From NCBI RefSeq assembly GCF_023053635.1, contig NC_086175.1:128172240-128236239 (forward strand): 64,000 nt of DNA, in the 5' to 3' direction. This DNA is from Elgaria multicarinata webbii. Its lineage: Eukaryota; Chordata; Lepidosauria; Squamata; Anguidae. A program made the position numbers and the translations under genes. Below, piece by piece: positions 50,308 through 61,811 of the stretch (position 1 is its first letter; the number at the start of each line of letters is the position of its first letter). The notes beneath the pieces are model-generated. The model saw only the letters and a list, made by a program, of their open reading frames with translations. It was not told where the DNA came from and did no database searches.

Positions 50308-50614
50308 AGAGCCTCGTGTGGTGCAGAGCAGTAAAGCAGCAGTTTCTGCAGCCGAAACTCTCCCCACGGCCTGAGTTCGATCCCAGCGGAAGCTGGTTTC
50401 AGGCAGCCAGCTCGGGTCGACTCAGCCTTCCATCCTCCCGAGGTCGGTAAAATGAGTACCCCGTTAGCTGGGGGAAAGGTAATCACGGCCGGGGAAGGCA
50501 ACGGCAAACCACCCCGCTATAAGGCCTGCCAAGAAAACGTCAGCGAAAGCTGGCGTCCCTCCCAGAGTCAGCAATGACTCAGTGCTTGCCCGAGAGGTTC
50601 CTTTCCTTTTTCCC
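50308..50614 (+). mobile_element. Sauria SINE, full length, in the PRCP 3' region
   Basis: Head GAGCCTCGTGTGGTGCAGAG, B-box CTGAGTTCGATCCCAGCGG, body GACTCAGCCTTCCATCCTCC and GAAGGCAACGGCAAACCACC, and a BovB-like 3' end AGTCAGCAATGACTCAGTGC ending in a CTTTCCTTTTT run. Little diverged from the copy at 4427-5473. Confidence 0.9.
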
Positions 50615-52280
50615 TTCATTGCTACACGATATGAAGAAACAGCAGCAGGGCGTGGTTGCCTTCCAGCAGCTCACAAGGAGGGCTTGGAGGCATCTGGCTG
50701 GCCATGGTTAAAAAAAAGGATGCCGCGTGAGATAGATCCTTGGTGAGATCCAGCTGGGCACTTACGTTGAGCTCGCTCTCTAGCTTGTGATAGCTCAGCC
50801 AAGTTGTATGGTGACAGGGAGCGAGAAGAACCCCCTGCAAGTCTGCTTTTGGGGGGCCAAAAGCACTGAAACTGTGAAACCTTTTTTTGCCAAAATGGGA
50901 ACCATCTGCATTTGCCTTCTCTAGTTGGGGTGGAGCATTTGCAGGGGGACGGGTCTGGTTCCCCCCCCTCCCCAGGAGTTTAACTCTTGATGCTAATTTG
51001 GCCAGCGTCTGAGGCCACCGTGAGATGCCGTACGGCAACCATGGGACTCCCAACATCTTATTTGCTATCCGATGCGAATGCAGGGGATAAGTATTGGGAG
51101 AATGCTTTCTCTCTTCTCCTGTTCACTGCTCCCCCCTCTCATAAGCGATTCTTTTTGTCCTCGGCCAGGTTTCTTTCCAGTCTCTTGCTCACTCTGGGGC
51201 GCAAGGAAGCAGTTGTAGAGGAAACATTGCAGGGGGAAGTAGCAGGAAAGAGTGGGCTTAAGTGCCCCTGCAAACACAGGATTGGGACTCCCATTTTGGA
51301 AAAACAGCATCCACCCCCCCAAAGCTAATTTGCTACCTATCCTTTGGGGTTATTGCTGTACACACCATTGGCAAAGTTGTTTCTTTGAGTTTGGCTTCTT
51401 TCTCTTTGAAGAGAAGGAAATGTCTCTACTACAATGACGTAGGAACACAAAACCAAAGGGATGAGAGTGAACAAACGGGTAAACTTTCTGTTTGACCCCC
51501 AGCAGTGAGGGTAGACCACTCAGCTTTGTTGGTGTTTTATTCTTCCTGCCAGGTGGGTATTGTTGTTTTTTGCCTACTTGCCAAAAGACCTGATCTGCTA
51601 TTGGGCAAGCAAAAGCCTGTTTCCCTCAACGGGGTGAGGTGTAAAGCGTGTCTCTGTGAATTTTCGTGGGGCGATGACACCAAAACACCTCCACTGATCA
51701 GAGATTTGGCCTGCATGTCCCTTTCTTCTATTTGTGCTCCCCAGACCAGCAAAACTCCTGTCAATGCAAAGAGCTTCTCACAATCTGGAAAATGTGGCCT
51801 TGGAATGAGGTGGCCCAATGCTCCAAAAACACAATTCAGCAAAAGAGGGGAGTAGACAGAAGGCGGTACAGACTTATTCGGGGCTGTACCACATCGGACG
51901 ACAGCTGTCTCTCTCGGACTGCATGTCTGAATAACTTCCCCATGTGAGAAAATCTCCCTTCAACTAAATAGAGGCTTTAAAGTATTTCCACCTTAAAACT
52001 TCGGGAGCGGATGCGACATCCATTCTGTTAATCTCTTAATGCTACCTCTTATATCGGCATGGGCACTAGCCTGCCTCTGAAGAAGGCCAGTGACTCCGGT
52101 TGTGTAGTATCTGGCTTATTTTAAAGCATATCTTCACAATAGTACCCTAAAACAAAGAGCTAGCTCAAACCATGTTGTACAGCCTTGCTTTTTGATAAAG
52201 TTCCCATTTTGATTGTCTGCTAGATTTTGCTAAGTCGTGTTTAAATTATGTTGGTTCTCGCTTTGTGCAAAAAGCCTTAT

Positions 52281-52389
52281 TCACCGTGGTTAAAGCCATG
52301 GTTTAAGGTGTCTTCTGAACGGGCTCCGGCTTTCTGGTTTAACCACCATGGTTAAAGCCGTGGTTTAAGGTGTCTTCTGAACGGGGCCC
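52281..52389. repeat. Tandem duplication of a MITE end
   Basis: GGTTAAAGCC(A/G)TGGTTTAAGG with GTGTCTTCTGAACGGG appears twice, about 55 bp apart. The motif is one terminus of the CCTGTTCAGACAACAC family. Confidence 0.7.
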
Positions 52390-53210
52390 ATGTGTGTGTA
52401 CATGGCAGGAGTGGGCAATTTATGGGAGCCATGCCCCATTGCAACTGCCGTAACAGGAGCAAAGAAGTAAGTCCCACTGTTTACAAGCAGACTCATGCTC
52501 CCAAGAAGATTTCAGGAGCACTTTTCTGGCTCCAAACAAGCCATGCTCTACTAGCACACTTCCCCCCCCCCCACTGCAAAAAAGTGTGGGGTTTGTGTGT
52601 TTTGCTACTCTTGTAAAAAAAATGGCCATGGTGTGTGCACATTGCTCACACCTGAGCTAAGGTCTACTCGCAATTTCACAGTGTGATGGCGAGAGCCTAG
52701 ACGCTGAGCTCCATAGTCCTTTGGCGTACGTGTGGGTTTTCAGTACAAAAAATCCAATAATGACTGAACTGTACGAGAAAACCAAAACCGGCACGTCGGC
52801 TGAAATCCATAAGCTAGCTTGCTAAGGAACAAGTCCCATTGAATCCTAGGCCTGAATCACTTGCTTGAGTGGAGGTCACTCAAAGACAAAGCCATATGAG
52901 TAGCAGTCAGTGAAATGGCTTCCTACTTTAGGTGGGAAGGCTCGAAAAAGTAACAAAAACTGTCCAGCGTGATGCCCACCCAGTTTAAATTTCAACTTGT
53001 GATTGTGCCAGTCGTGTGTATATTTGAATCCACCCTTGTCTCTGAGCATATACTTATTTGGGATAAAGCTGCGAGGATTTAACGTCCAAGGTTTATATAT
53101 AGTACAAGGCCCATTAGAGAGATAGTATTTTTTTTTCCCCTGGGACAATGACTCAAATTAAAATACGTACAGTAATAAAAAAAATGCATTGTAATTTTTA
53201 AAGGAAAAAT

Positions 53211-53230
53211 AATAAAGACTTGTAATAAAA
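53211..53230 (+). terminator. Candidate poly(A) signals
   Basis: AATAAAGACTTGTAATAAAA contains two AATAAA hexamers, followed within 40 bases by T-rich ATGGTTTTCATT. They lie just before the hAT-like element. Confidence 0.4.
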
Positions 53231-53273
53231 TTAGAAAAATGGTTTTCATTACAGCAATGCCTGGTGTTAAAAT

Positions 53274-55957
53274 TAGGGGTGTGCACGGACCCCCCGATCT
53301 GCTTCTCTTCCAGATTCGCAACTTCTGGATCGGGTCCACTCCACTCCGCTCCACCTATGGTCCGCTCTGCTTCGCTGCGGAGCTCCAAATCGGAGCTCCG
53401 CTTCCCCCCCATAGACTTGCATTGAAATCCAAAAACGCCTACAACTTTTTTTCTGTTAACATTAGAAACCTCAAAATCAGCACCATGATAGCTTATCCAT
53501 GTATACACATGCATGCCAAGCCTCAAGCAAATCCAAGCATCCCCTGATTTTTTTGGGATTTTTGAAAATCGGACACCCCATTTTCAGAAATGGGATTTAC
53601 TCGGACATTTTTACAGATAAAAATGTTGAAGCAGGCACCCTCACAGATGCCATCTAGATCCACATTCATGGCAAGTTTCAAGCAAATCCCATCATCCCCT
53701 GATTTTTGGTGGGTGTTTGTCCTTTTAACTCACCGCAATTCAACTCCCATGCTAGAACTCCATCAATTTTCATGTTAGAAACCTCAAATTAGGCACCATG
53801 ACACCTGATCCATGTATACATATGCATGCCAAGCCTCAAGCAAATCCAAGCCTCCCCTGATTATTGGGGGATTTTTGAAAATCTGACACCCCAGTATCTC
53901 AGGGATTTCAAAAGCTGCAGACAGCTCAATGGGCTTTCTTTATTCATGGCCATTTCAAAGGAAATCCCAACATGCCATGAATTGGGGAGTAGATAAACCT
54001 AAATATGAATCTTCTTCCACACTTGAAAAATTTATTTGGAACTTCAAAAAGTCTAAGTGAGCGCAGGAAGGACATCTTCTGAGTCAAAGCAAGACACACG
54101 TAAACCATCCCTGCGAGGTGGGCACAGAGGAGGACAGGCAGCACTGGGAGCAAGCATGCCGGAGGCTTGTGGGGTTGAACCACAAAGCCCATCATGTAGT
54201 ACAGCTCCCAGGCACCAGGCAGGCAGAGAGGCAGGCAGAGATGCCAAAGATCTATGGGGAAGTCAGTCCCAGCAGATGCCCCACCACAACAGCACCCAGG
54301 CGGAGGAGGGAAGGCAGGCAGGCATGTAGCAGACATTTCTGGGGACACAAGGAAGTGAGCCAAGGATTGTTTCAAAGCCAGTAATGCAAACCATTCCTGC
54401 GAGGCGGGCACAGAGGAGGACAGGCAGCACTGGGAGCAAGCACGCCAGAGGCTTGTGGTGTTGAACCACAAAGCCCATCATGTAGTACAGCTCCAAGGCA
54501 CCAGACAGGCAGAGATATGCCATAGATCTATGGGGAAGTCAGTCCCAGCAGATACCCCAAAACAACAGCACCCAGGCGGAGGCGGGAAGGCAGGCATGGA
54601 GCAGACATTTCTGGGGGCACAACGAAGTGAGCCAAGGATTGTTTCAAAGCAAGTAATGCAAACCATCCCTGTGAGGCGGGAGCAGCACAGAGAGATGCCT
54701 TTTCCTTTGCATCCCATAACTAGGAGGCTAGGAGGATAAGAGTAAAGCTTGTTTGTGATCCTTGCTTCAGAGTTCATTGACTGCATTGTGATCACAACCA
54801 TTATTAAACCACAACAAGATAATAACAATAATAGGAGTACTAATTAATATTAATAGCAATAACAACAACAACAACAATAATAAGGAGTTGAACCACAATG
54901 AAAGCCTGCCTGACTTCACTGAAGAGGAAAAGCCAGGAGAGCTTGGGCTATGGGGTGTATAAATATGAAATAAAAAAATAAAGGAGGGGTGGAATTAAAA
55001 GCAGCAGTGTTGCTGAATAAACAACAAGAATATTTTTTTTAAAAAAAGCTATGTTTGTCTTTTACCAGTAAGAGGAAAGTGGACGTGCCCAGGGGGAGGG
55101 GGAATTATGCCAATTTGACTGGCCCTAAGTAAGTACCAGTCTTTAAGAAGCTACCTAACACTTCAACTCATGACAGGCATAGCTTCTCCACTGGTTTATC
55201 TTTGGAGGGCTCTGATGACCCTCCAAGGGCAGGAGTGTGCGCACTGGGCACGTCCACATGCCCTAGGGGACCTCATCCCCTTGCACCACATCTGTTCAGT
55301 TGTTCACCAAGGTTAGGGTGGGTAGCAGTGCTGTGTTTCCTATCTGTTATTTATTTGCTTGGTATATGATTTCAGGTTGTGTTTGTGCATTTGGTGGGGC
55401 TACTGTTTAAAAAAAACACTGGGAAAAGTCCGTTCAGAGACTAAGAAAGAAAAGTTTCCCAGTATCCCAAGTTACTAAGTATCCCATTTTGCTTATCCCC
55501 CCCTCCAACTTTTGGATTGGAGGATGCTTCATCAGGTGATCATGATTGGGAGTTGAATCTGCCTCTCAGCACTTCAAAAAGGTACCTCTCCTGCTTTTTT
55601 TACCCTATTTTTAAAAAAATTATAGCAAGCAAACCGCAGCACGCAAAGTGCTGAAAATAGGCTCAAAATTACCCCCATCCACGACTTCCTAAGCACAGCA
55701 AGTTTCAAATAGAAAGCTTGAAAAACAAAAAAGTTATCCACTAATCTTTTCCGCAATGCAATCCTATGGGCGAAAAAATCCAAAATGGTGGGCGGAGCGC
55801 TCCGCGATAAGAGAAGCAATCCGCTTATGGTTGCTTCTCTTCACCATGCTTCTTCAGCCCCCCCCCCCGATCTGCTTCTCCTCCGCCTGTAGCAGAAGTG
55901 GATCACCCCGATCCGCTTCTGCTTCTCCAATCCAAGGAGAAGCGGATCACACCCCTA
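53274..55957. mobile_element. Non-autonomous hAT-like DNA transposon, about 2.68 kb
   Basis: The left end TAGGGGTGTGCACGGACC and the right end GGATCACACCCCTA are inverted. The flanks GTTAAAAT (53266-53273) and GTTAATAT (55958-55965) match at 7 of 8 positions, the hAT target length. Subterminal regions share GATCTGCTTCTC/GATCCGCTTCTG blocks. No transposase or other protein domain is recognisable inside. The interior is built of repeats: a 53441-53890 group of three related units (GCAAATCCAAGCATCCCCTG) and a 54103-54700 tandem array. Inserted directly after the PRCP poly(A) signals. Confidence 0.75.
54103..54700. repeat. Tandem repeat inside the hAT-like element, unit about 270-290 bp
   Basis: Units start near 54103, 54390 and 54661 (CCATCCCTGCGAGG, CCATTCCTGCGAGG, CCATCCCTGTGAGG), each followed by the same order of motifs (GACAGGCAGCACTGGGAGCA, CATCATGTAGTACAGCTCC, ATCTATGGGGAAGTCAGTCC). 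The third unit is partial. Confidence 0.85.
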
Positions 55958-55965
55958 GTTAATAT

Positions 55966-56058
55966 GATATTTTCAAATGTTCAAAGCTCTTCACTGGCAT
56001 TATCGTGCTGAAATCCTTACAACAGCCCTATGAGATAGATCAGTGCCCTATTGCACGT

Positions 56059-56101
<43 letters not shown>

Positions 56102-56903
56102 TACAGCTGAGAAAATGGCTTTGTCTCCTGAAAGTGATGCTTAAGACCACATCCCATAGGTCTGCCCCCCATCACATATTACAAGGGTATAAAAGGACAA
56201 TGTATCTGAGTGGCAAAAAGGGTCCTCTTGGGGAACATTGCCCTACATTTTGCCCTTTGAATATCTTACTTGATGGCCCTGTGATAATTTACTAATTTCC
56301 AGTTTTGTTTTCCTCCTGCCATGAGGGCTAGCACCATGCTTTTAAAAAACAAAACAAAACAGAAACATCAGAGGTTATCTGGAGGACAAATTCCATGTAA
56401 ATTTCTGAGCTGCGTGCACACGCACGGTAAACAGATTTAAATATAGCTACATATTTCAGTCCAGACAAGTAAGTATAAATGAGTCGAATTTTTATGTTTA
56501 ATAGTTATGGGCTTCAAGCAGAGGCGGGCCGAAGGTAAACTGAAATGCACTGGTTGATCTCTGGCTGATTTGCAATCTTATTGGCAAGGATGACGGACTA
56601 CCAGTAGCCCCTTGCTGATCACTTATTTCTCAGCCGGCGTGTTCCTTCCTCACCTCACAAATAGGAGTTTTAATGAGTCACTTTTGGACAATTTAAGAGT
56701 TTTATGTTAGAATCTCTGATCTGTAGTAACTCATTTGTACTGTTACACATGTCATCACAATGTACAGCTCTTGGAGTGCAATGAGCAATTGGTTCCAAGG
56801 TTTGCTACAGCCTCCATTTTGCATCTGGCTCTGCTCACTATAGTCCAGTCATAATATCACTTGATGCCAAGCTATTCTTATATACGAATACAGTAGTGTA
56901 AGG
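55966..56903. other. Intergenic, one (GT)n array
   Basis: (GT)n at 56060-56101. No gene or other repeat recognised. Confidence 0.5.
56060..56101. repeat. (GT)n microsatellite
   Basis: About 20 GT units after ACGTAC. Confidence 0.95.
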
Positions 56904-57196
56904 TAGGGTGAGCATATGAAAAGGAGGACAGGGCTCCTGTATCTTTAACAGTTGCATAGAAAAGGGAATTTCAGCAGGTGTCATTTGTATGCATGTCGCA
57001 CCTGGTGAAATTTCCTCTTCATCACAACAGTTAAAGCTGCAGGAGCTATACTGCAGCTGTACTGTGACCAGATTTAAAAGAGGGCAGCTTTAACTGTTGT
57101 GATGAAGAGGGAGTTTCACCAGGTTCTCCATATATACGAATGACACCTGCTGAAATTCCCTTTTCAATACAACTGTTAAAGATACAGGTCACCTTA
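56904..57196. mobile_element. Foldback DNA transposon (MITE), copy 2
   Basis: Same arms and inner hairpin as 974-1290 (TAGGGTGAGCATATGAAAAG, TTAACTGTTGTGATGAAGAG). The right arm lacks the segment around GAGCCCTGTCCTCC. Confidence 0.75.
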
Positions 57197-57329
57197 TGTA
57201 AGGCTTATTACTAGAGAGCTCTCAGACTGATTTTGCTTGTTTTTGTTTTAATCTGAAGCTTAAGCAGCGTGGATATGCAGAAAATTTTGGAAGTTTGAGG
57301 ACGTTTAAAGCTCGAGCTTTAATAGCAAT

Positions 57330-57600
57330 TATTTTCCTCCGTGCCAAACAGGCAGGGCAACCCCTCTGCCATTGGGATGCCTGGCAGCCCTGCTCAGCCA
57401 ATCAGTGTGGCACGAAGGCAGGCCCTGGGTGCGGCTGTGCTGTTAGGCTGCTGCTGCCAATGAGGAGAGAGAAGGGGACGGAGGCAACCAATCAAGCGTC
57501 ACAGGGAGGGGCCGTGCAAATTTGGGAGGGGGGCATATTTGCATTATTCATGAGCCCCTCTGCGGTAAGAGGACCAGGGGGCAAAAATGCGGAAAAAGAA
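57330..57600. promoter_or_regulatory. Orphan promoter-like block
   Basis: A GC-rich block with three CCAAT motifs (57398, 57457, 57488), an octamer ATTTGCAT at 57537-57544, and GTGCAAAT near 57514. No gene starts nearby that I can recognise. It could be an enhancer or promoter of a neighbouring gene or a relic regulatory region of a repeat. Confidence 0.35.
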
Positions 57601-57853
57601 CAGGACTTCTAGTGCCCATGGCGGCAAGGGCTTTTCGCTACTTGCAAAAGGAATTAAACCCTTCTTATTTAATTCATGTGAGGAAAGTATTGAACATATG
57701 AAAAATATAGCAAATTATAATTAGGGCAACAATTCCAAAATTGGAGGTTTTAAAGAAATTTGCCTTGAGTGCCGTTTTTGGTAGGAAGGCAGGGTATAAA
57801 TCAAATTAAGTAAAGTTTTTTTTAAAATTGCAGTGGTAGCCAAAAGCAAAGAA

Positions 57854-57854
<1 letters not shown>

Positions 57855-57915
<61 letters not shown>

Positions 57916-58017
57916 GCGCCCCATAGCCAAAGTGCTCTGGGTGGTTCACAAAGATTAAAAACATTGAACATTTAAAAACCAATATACAAAATTTTAAAGC
58001 ATAAAAAGCATATAGAC

Positions 58018-58066
<49 letters not shown>

Positions 58067-58715
58067 AATAATAATAATTTATTTATTTATATAGCACCAT
58101 CAATGTACATGGTGCTGTACAGAGTAAAACAGTAAATAGCAAGACCCTGCCGCATAGGCTTACATTCTAATAAAATCATAATAAAACAATAAGGAGGGGA
58201 AGAGAATGCACCAAACAGGCACTGGGTAGGGTAAAACTAGCAGTATAAAGTCAGAACAAAATCAAGTTGTAAAAGCTTTAGGAAAAAGAAAAGTTTTTAG
58301 CTGAGCTTTAAAAGCTGTGATTGAACTTGTAGTTCTCAAATGTTCTGGAAGAGCGTTCCAGGCGTAAGGGGCAGCAGAAGAGAACGGACGAAGCCGAGCT
58401 ACATATCAACTATCCAGGGTCAGTTAAACAAAGCTGTTAAATACCTTGGAGAAGAGAAAAGTTTTGACCTGGCACCAAAAAGATAACAGTGTTGGTGCCA
58501 GGCGAGCCTCATCGGGGAGATCATTTCACAATAGTGGGGCCACCGCTGAAAAGGCCCTCTGCCTTGTTGCTGTCCTCTGAGATTCCCTGGGAGTAGGCAT
58601 CCGGAGGAGGATCTTAGATGTTGAGCGTAGTGCACGGGTAGGTTCATGTCGGGAGAGGCGTTCCGTCTGGTATTGTGGTCCCAAGCCGTGTAAGGCTTTA
58701 TAGGTTAAACCCAGT
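57855..58715 (-). mobile_element. L2 (group D) 3' half split by L2-B
   Basis: An (ATT)n tail at 57855-57911, then CGCCCCATAGCCAAAGTGCT to about 58017. Homology resumes at about 58401 with GAGAAGAGAAAAGTTTTGAC and runs to 58715 (minus strand: [32 protein letters not shown]). Order and spacing match the copy at 7280-8110. Confidence 0.8.
58018..58400 (-). mobile_element. L2 (group B) 3' end nested in L2-D
   Basis: (ATT)n/(AATAA)n tail at 58018-58085, then ATAGCACCATCAATGTACAT and the complement of the L2-B 3' UTR and C-terminus, to CGGACGAAGCCGAGC. Confidence 0.85.
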
Positions 58716-59029
58716 CTGTAACTCTGATTTCTCATTTCGTCCTTGAGTCTGAATAATCTCTTGCACACCATCCGGTCAGAGAACTGGTCAGTGCAGATTC
58801 ATGAAAATATAACCCCATTGTAAACTTTTATTCAAGGCCTTACCTCAAGGGGGCACAATTGCATTTCCAAACCTCTGCATAACCAACTCCACTTCTCAGG
58901 GTTTTACAACCCCGGAGCAAAAGCTACACCAGTTTCTGTTGCTCCTCTCCCAGCTTCCATTTGCAAAGACCTCTTCCTCCCATCCCCTGGGTATAAAAAG
59001 AGAGGGGCGGGTGCCCCGAAACACTGAGC
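58716..59029. other. Intergenic, unclassified
   Basis: No feature recognised; GGTATAAAAAGAGAGGGGCG near 58990 resembles a TATA box but no gene follows. Confidence 0.35.
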
Positions 59030-59388
59030 CGCAGGATGGCAAATCCCTTCCGTTTGTCTTGTTTTCCTAATATATGCGACCCCTTTGGGTGGTGTAAGCG
59101 GTTTAGGTATTTGCCATAAAGGGGTGGTGGTGGTGTCTTTTAATGACAAAACTAATGTGATTATCCGAGTGAATGTGAGAGGGGAGCACTGAAGGCTTAA
59201 AGGAAATCTGTTAGAATAGCTGAATGTATCTGCTTAATCCTGTCTCTAATGTGGCCGGACAATGCTCTGGAAAGCAATCGCTCTTTCTTTCCTGGAGTAA
59301 ATGCTTAGTCTCCAGAGGTAGGCATAGCTTGCAGCTTTTTTAATGCTCTTAACGCCTCACTTTCTCTAAAACCTCCCCACCACCACCG

Positions 59389-59419
<31 letters not shown>

Positions 59420-59420
59420 G
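59030..59420. repeat. Unrecognised dispersed block, copy 2
   Basis: Collinear with 44035-44400 (best match TGACAAAACTAATGTGATTA plus TCC near 59145). It ends in a (CA)n array at 59389-59416. Confidence 0.55.
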
Positions 59421-60399
59421 CAGCTGCCAAGAAGGGCAGGGAACGCTCTGGAAAGTTTTTTTTTTAAATAAAACTCAAAAAGAAATGGTTGAGGTGAAAC
59501 AAATGATCACTATATGCTTAACAGCTCCAAATAGTCCAGAATTGGCTTCTCTCTTCCATCAGAGCTGTGTCCATACCATTCAATTCTGGTGTGTCTTTTC
59601 TCCCTAGTCAATAAAAATACTTCAATAGAGTACTTGCTTCATATTCAGTAATGCCTGGCGTACAGTATCTTGGTACACCTTATAATAACTTGGTGTTATT
59701 TTCCCTGAGTTGCAGATGGGAATCGTAGGCCGTGGACAATGGCTTGTCTAAGACCACTGAACAATTTCTTGGTTGTGGTAGGACTGGAATGCAGACCTTC
59801 TTGGTATTTTAGCCACTAGCTCCAGCTCATTAGAGTGGTTTGCGTAGTCCTTGTACTATGGAGTCCAGCTTCAAATTTGCCCTGGTTAGTTTTGGTTTTC
59901 AGTGGGAAAATTCTGGTACCCTCAACAATTCTGGTGCCGGTTTTCTGGCTACAGCTGTGGGTGAGGTTCTGGAAGTGGTTCAGGGAAGTGATATTCCTGA
60001 TACGTTGCCTTAAGGCAGCCTAGCAGAACTAGAAGCTCAGGTGATGGGCAAATTTGGGGGAACGATTTGTGATGGTTCAGAGCATGGCAACATCATCAGG
60101 TAACAGCAAGGCAGTGCATCCTTTGGAAGTCATTGAAGGAGTGACAGAGGACTGGGTGGGTGGGGAATGGAGGGTGGCTTTGGTAAGGTAGGGACGGGGA
60201 ACTCCTGAGGGCCAAATTCAATTTTAGAAATGCTCTCAGAAGCCATATTCAAGGGGTGAGTGGGGCTGAAGGCACAGGGGTTGTGGTCTTTGAGGGAACC
60301 CCAGAAGACTGGATTTGGACTCTGAGCCTGGGGTTTCCTACCTCTGTAGTAAGGAGACAAAGTGCAAATATACTGATCTGTTCAGAGCGGTTTTTCAAG
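59421..60399. other. Intergenic, unclassified
   Basis: No repeat family or coding region recognised. Confidence 0.45.
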
Positions 60400-60401
60400 T
60401 A

Positions 60402-60581
60402 CCGTATTTCTTCGATTCTAAGACGCCATCGATTGTAAGACGCACACTAATTTCAGTACCACCAATGGAAAAAAAGCTTTGATTCTAAGAAATAATAAAT
60501 GACCCGCGATTCTAAGACGCACCCTGTTTTTAGAGATGTTTATATGGGGAAAAAATGCATCTTAGAATCGAAGAAATACAG
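60402..60581. mobile_element. Palindromic MITE with TA target site, long copy
   Basis: CCGTATTTCTTCGATTCTAA at the left, TTAGAATCGAAGAAATACAG at the right, TA on both sides. Three internal GATT(C/G)TAAGACGC-type repeats make it 76 bp longer than 13511-13614. Confidence 0.75.
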
Positions 60582-60612
60582 TATAGACTTTAAGTGCAGT
60601 TCCCAGGTTGAA

Positions 60613-60858
60613 TATTATTTATTTTATTTATTATTACATTTATATCCCACCTTTTCTCCTCCAAGGAAACCAGGGAGGCATACATAATCCTCCTCTCCAT
60701 TTTATCCTTACAACAACAACCCTGTGAGGTAGGTTGGGCTGAGAGTCCGTGACTGGCCCAAAGTCCCCCAGTGAGCTTCCATGGCTGAGTGAAGGCTAGA
60801 ACCCTGATCTCCTGATTCCCAGTCCAACACTCTAGCCACTACACCACACTGGCTCTCA
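60613..60858 (-). mobile_element. CORE-SINE (MIR-like), minus copy
   Basis: TTACATTTATATCCCACCTT, ACAACAACCCTGTGAGGTAG, AGTGAGCTTCCATGGCTGAG, CACTACACCACACTGGCTCT. Near full length. Confidence 0.82.
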
Positions 60859-61811
60859 CATTTCAAGCTTCAGACGTGGCAACACGTGGTGGTTACGAAC
60901 AAGGTCTTCGTTGGTGTCGCTTCACAGATCCCCTTCAATCCTAGACACGCAAATGTGGGAACCACTCCGCCAAAACAACAGGCACGACTTGGCCACCTCG
61001 TCTTGGAAGGCCCCAACTTTCAGGGTCTCTTGCCTCTTCTCTCCCAAAGTGATGAAGTCAGCCTTCCCTTAACGTCAAAAAGAGATCAATAAATGTCGAG
61101 ACAGCGGGAGGCGAACGCAATAAGCGGTGGTGCTTGAGTTATCGTGGTAACCTGCCAAAATCCTAGGTCACCGAGTAATTTACAGAGAAGGCCTGATGTC
61201 ATCCGAGAACAATCCCGTCAGCCTGGGCCCCAAATGTCTCCCGTCTCCTGCTGCTCATATTATTAATACTACCAACAAACAGCGGGGCGTTAGAGCAGAG
61301 AAAAGAAAACCCAACTCAAGCAACCAAGCTGAAGGATAACCGGTGGCCAGTGTTCAGTGGGAACTTGAATTGGGAGCTAATAAGGGGGTCTGGGAAAAGA
61401 GCGAGTGAGAAAAACAAACGGGTTCCCAGCAAGGCCTTTTGCAAGTCCCTCCTGCAAGTGCGTTTTTGTCAGCTGTGGAAATGAGATGTCAACAGTTTGG
61501 GGGAGGTGACCATGGTGGTGCGTTGGTGTCCATTTTCCTGTTGAAGGGATCTCCTTCAGAGTCACCCATGGAGACCAGGGGGTGGTAATGGTTTCTAAGC
61601 ACTCCAGCATCATTCTAAAATTAATATCCAGCTGGCAATGTAAACCTTCCTCCTTCCCCCGTCCTGCCCCCTTTCCCCCCCCCCATAGCGTGGGAATAAG
61701 TCGTCACGGCAATAAAACCAGGTCAGTCGAAAAGAAATGTGAAACAGCCCTCGAGACAGGATGGCCAACTTTATTATTATTATTATTTTACCAGCCTCTG
61801 CTCCTGTGTCA
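60859..61811. other. Repeat-free intergenic stretch
   Basis: About 950 bp with no repeat family. The part from about 61040 to 61620 has a fairly even base composition with scattered CpG and might be a conserved non-coding element. No gene recognised. Confidence 0.4.

Larger units (their letters stand above)
49879..53236 (+). other. Putative PRCP 3' UTR
   Basis: No AATAAA was noticed soon after the stop codon. The first good cluster is at 53211-53230, which would make a 3' UTR of about 3.3 kb containing a Sauria SINE and a MITE remnant. A nearer variant signal could be used instead, so the end is uncertain. Confidence 0.4.

Noticed and set aside
54103-54700. CRISPR-like array
   Set aside because: Units are about 280 bp, contiguous and without spacers, in a vertebrate genome. 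It is an ordinary tandem repeat.
54057-54828. Several overlapping frames on both strands as a Cys-rich or Gln-rich protein
   Set aside because: They arise from the 270-290-bp tandem repeat of the hAT-like element; none has a domain and frames persist on both strands because of repeat composition.
57295-57612. Coding exon in the promoter-like block
   Set aside because: The 105-codon frame has no recognisable domain or splice context; its GC content explains the lack of stops.
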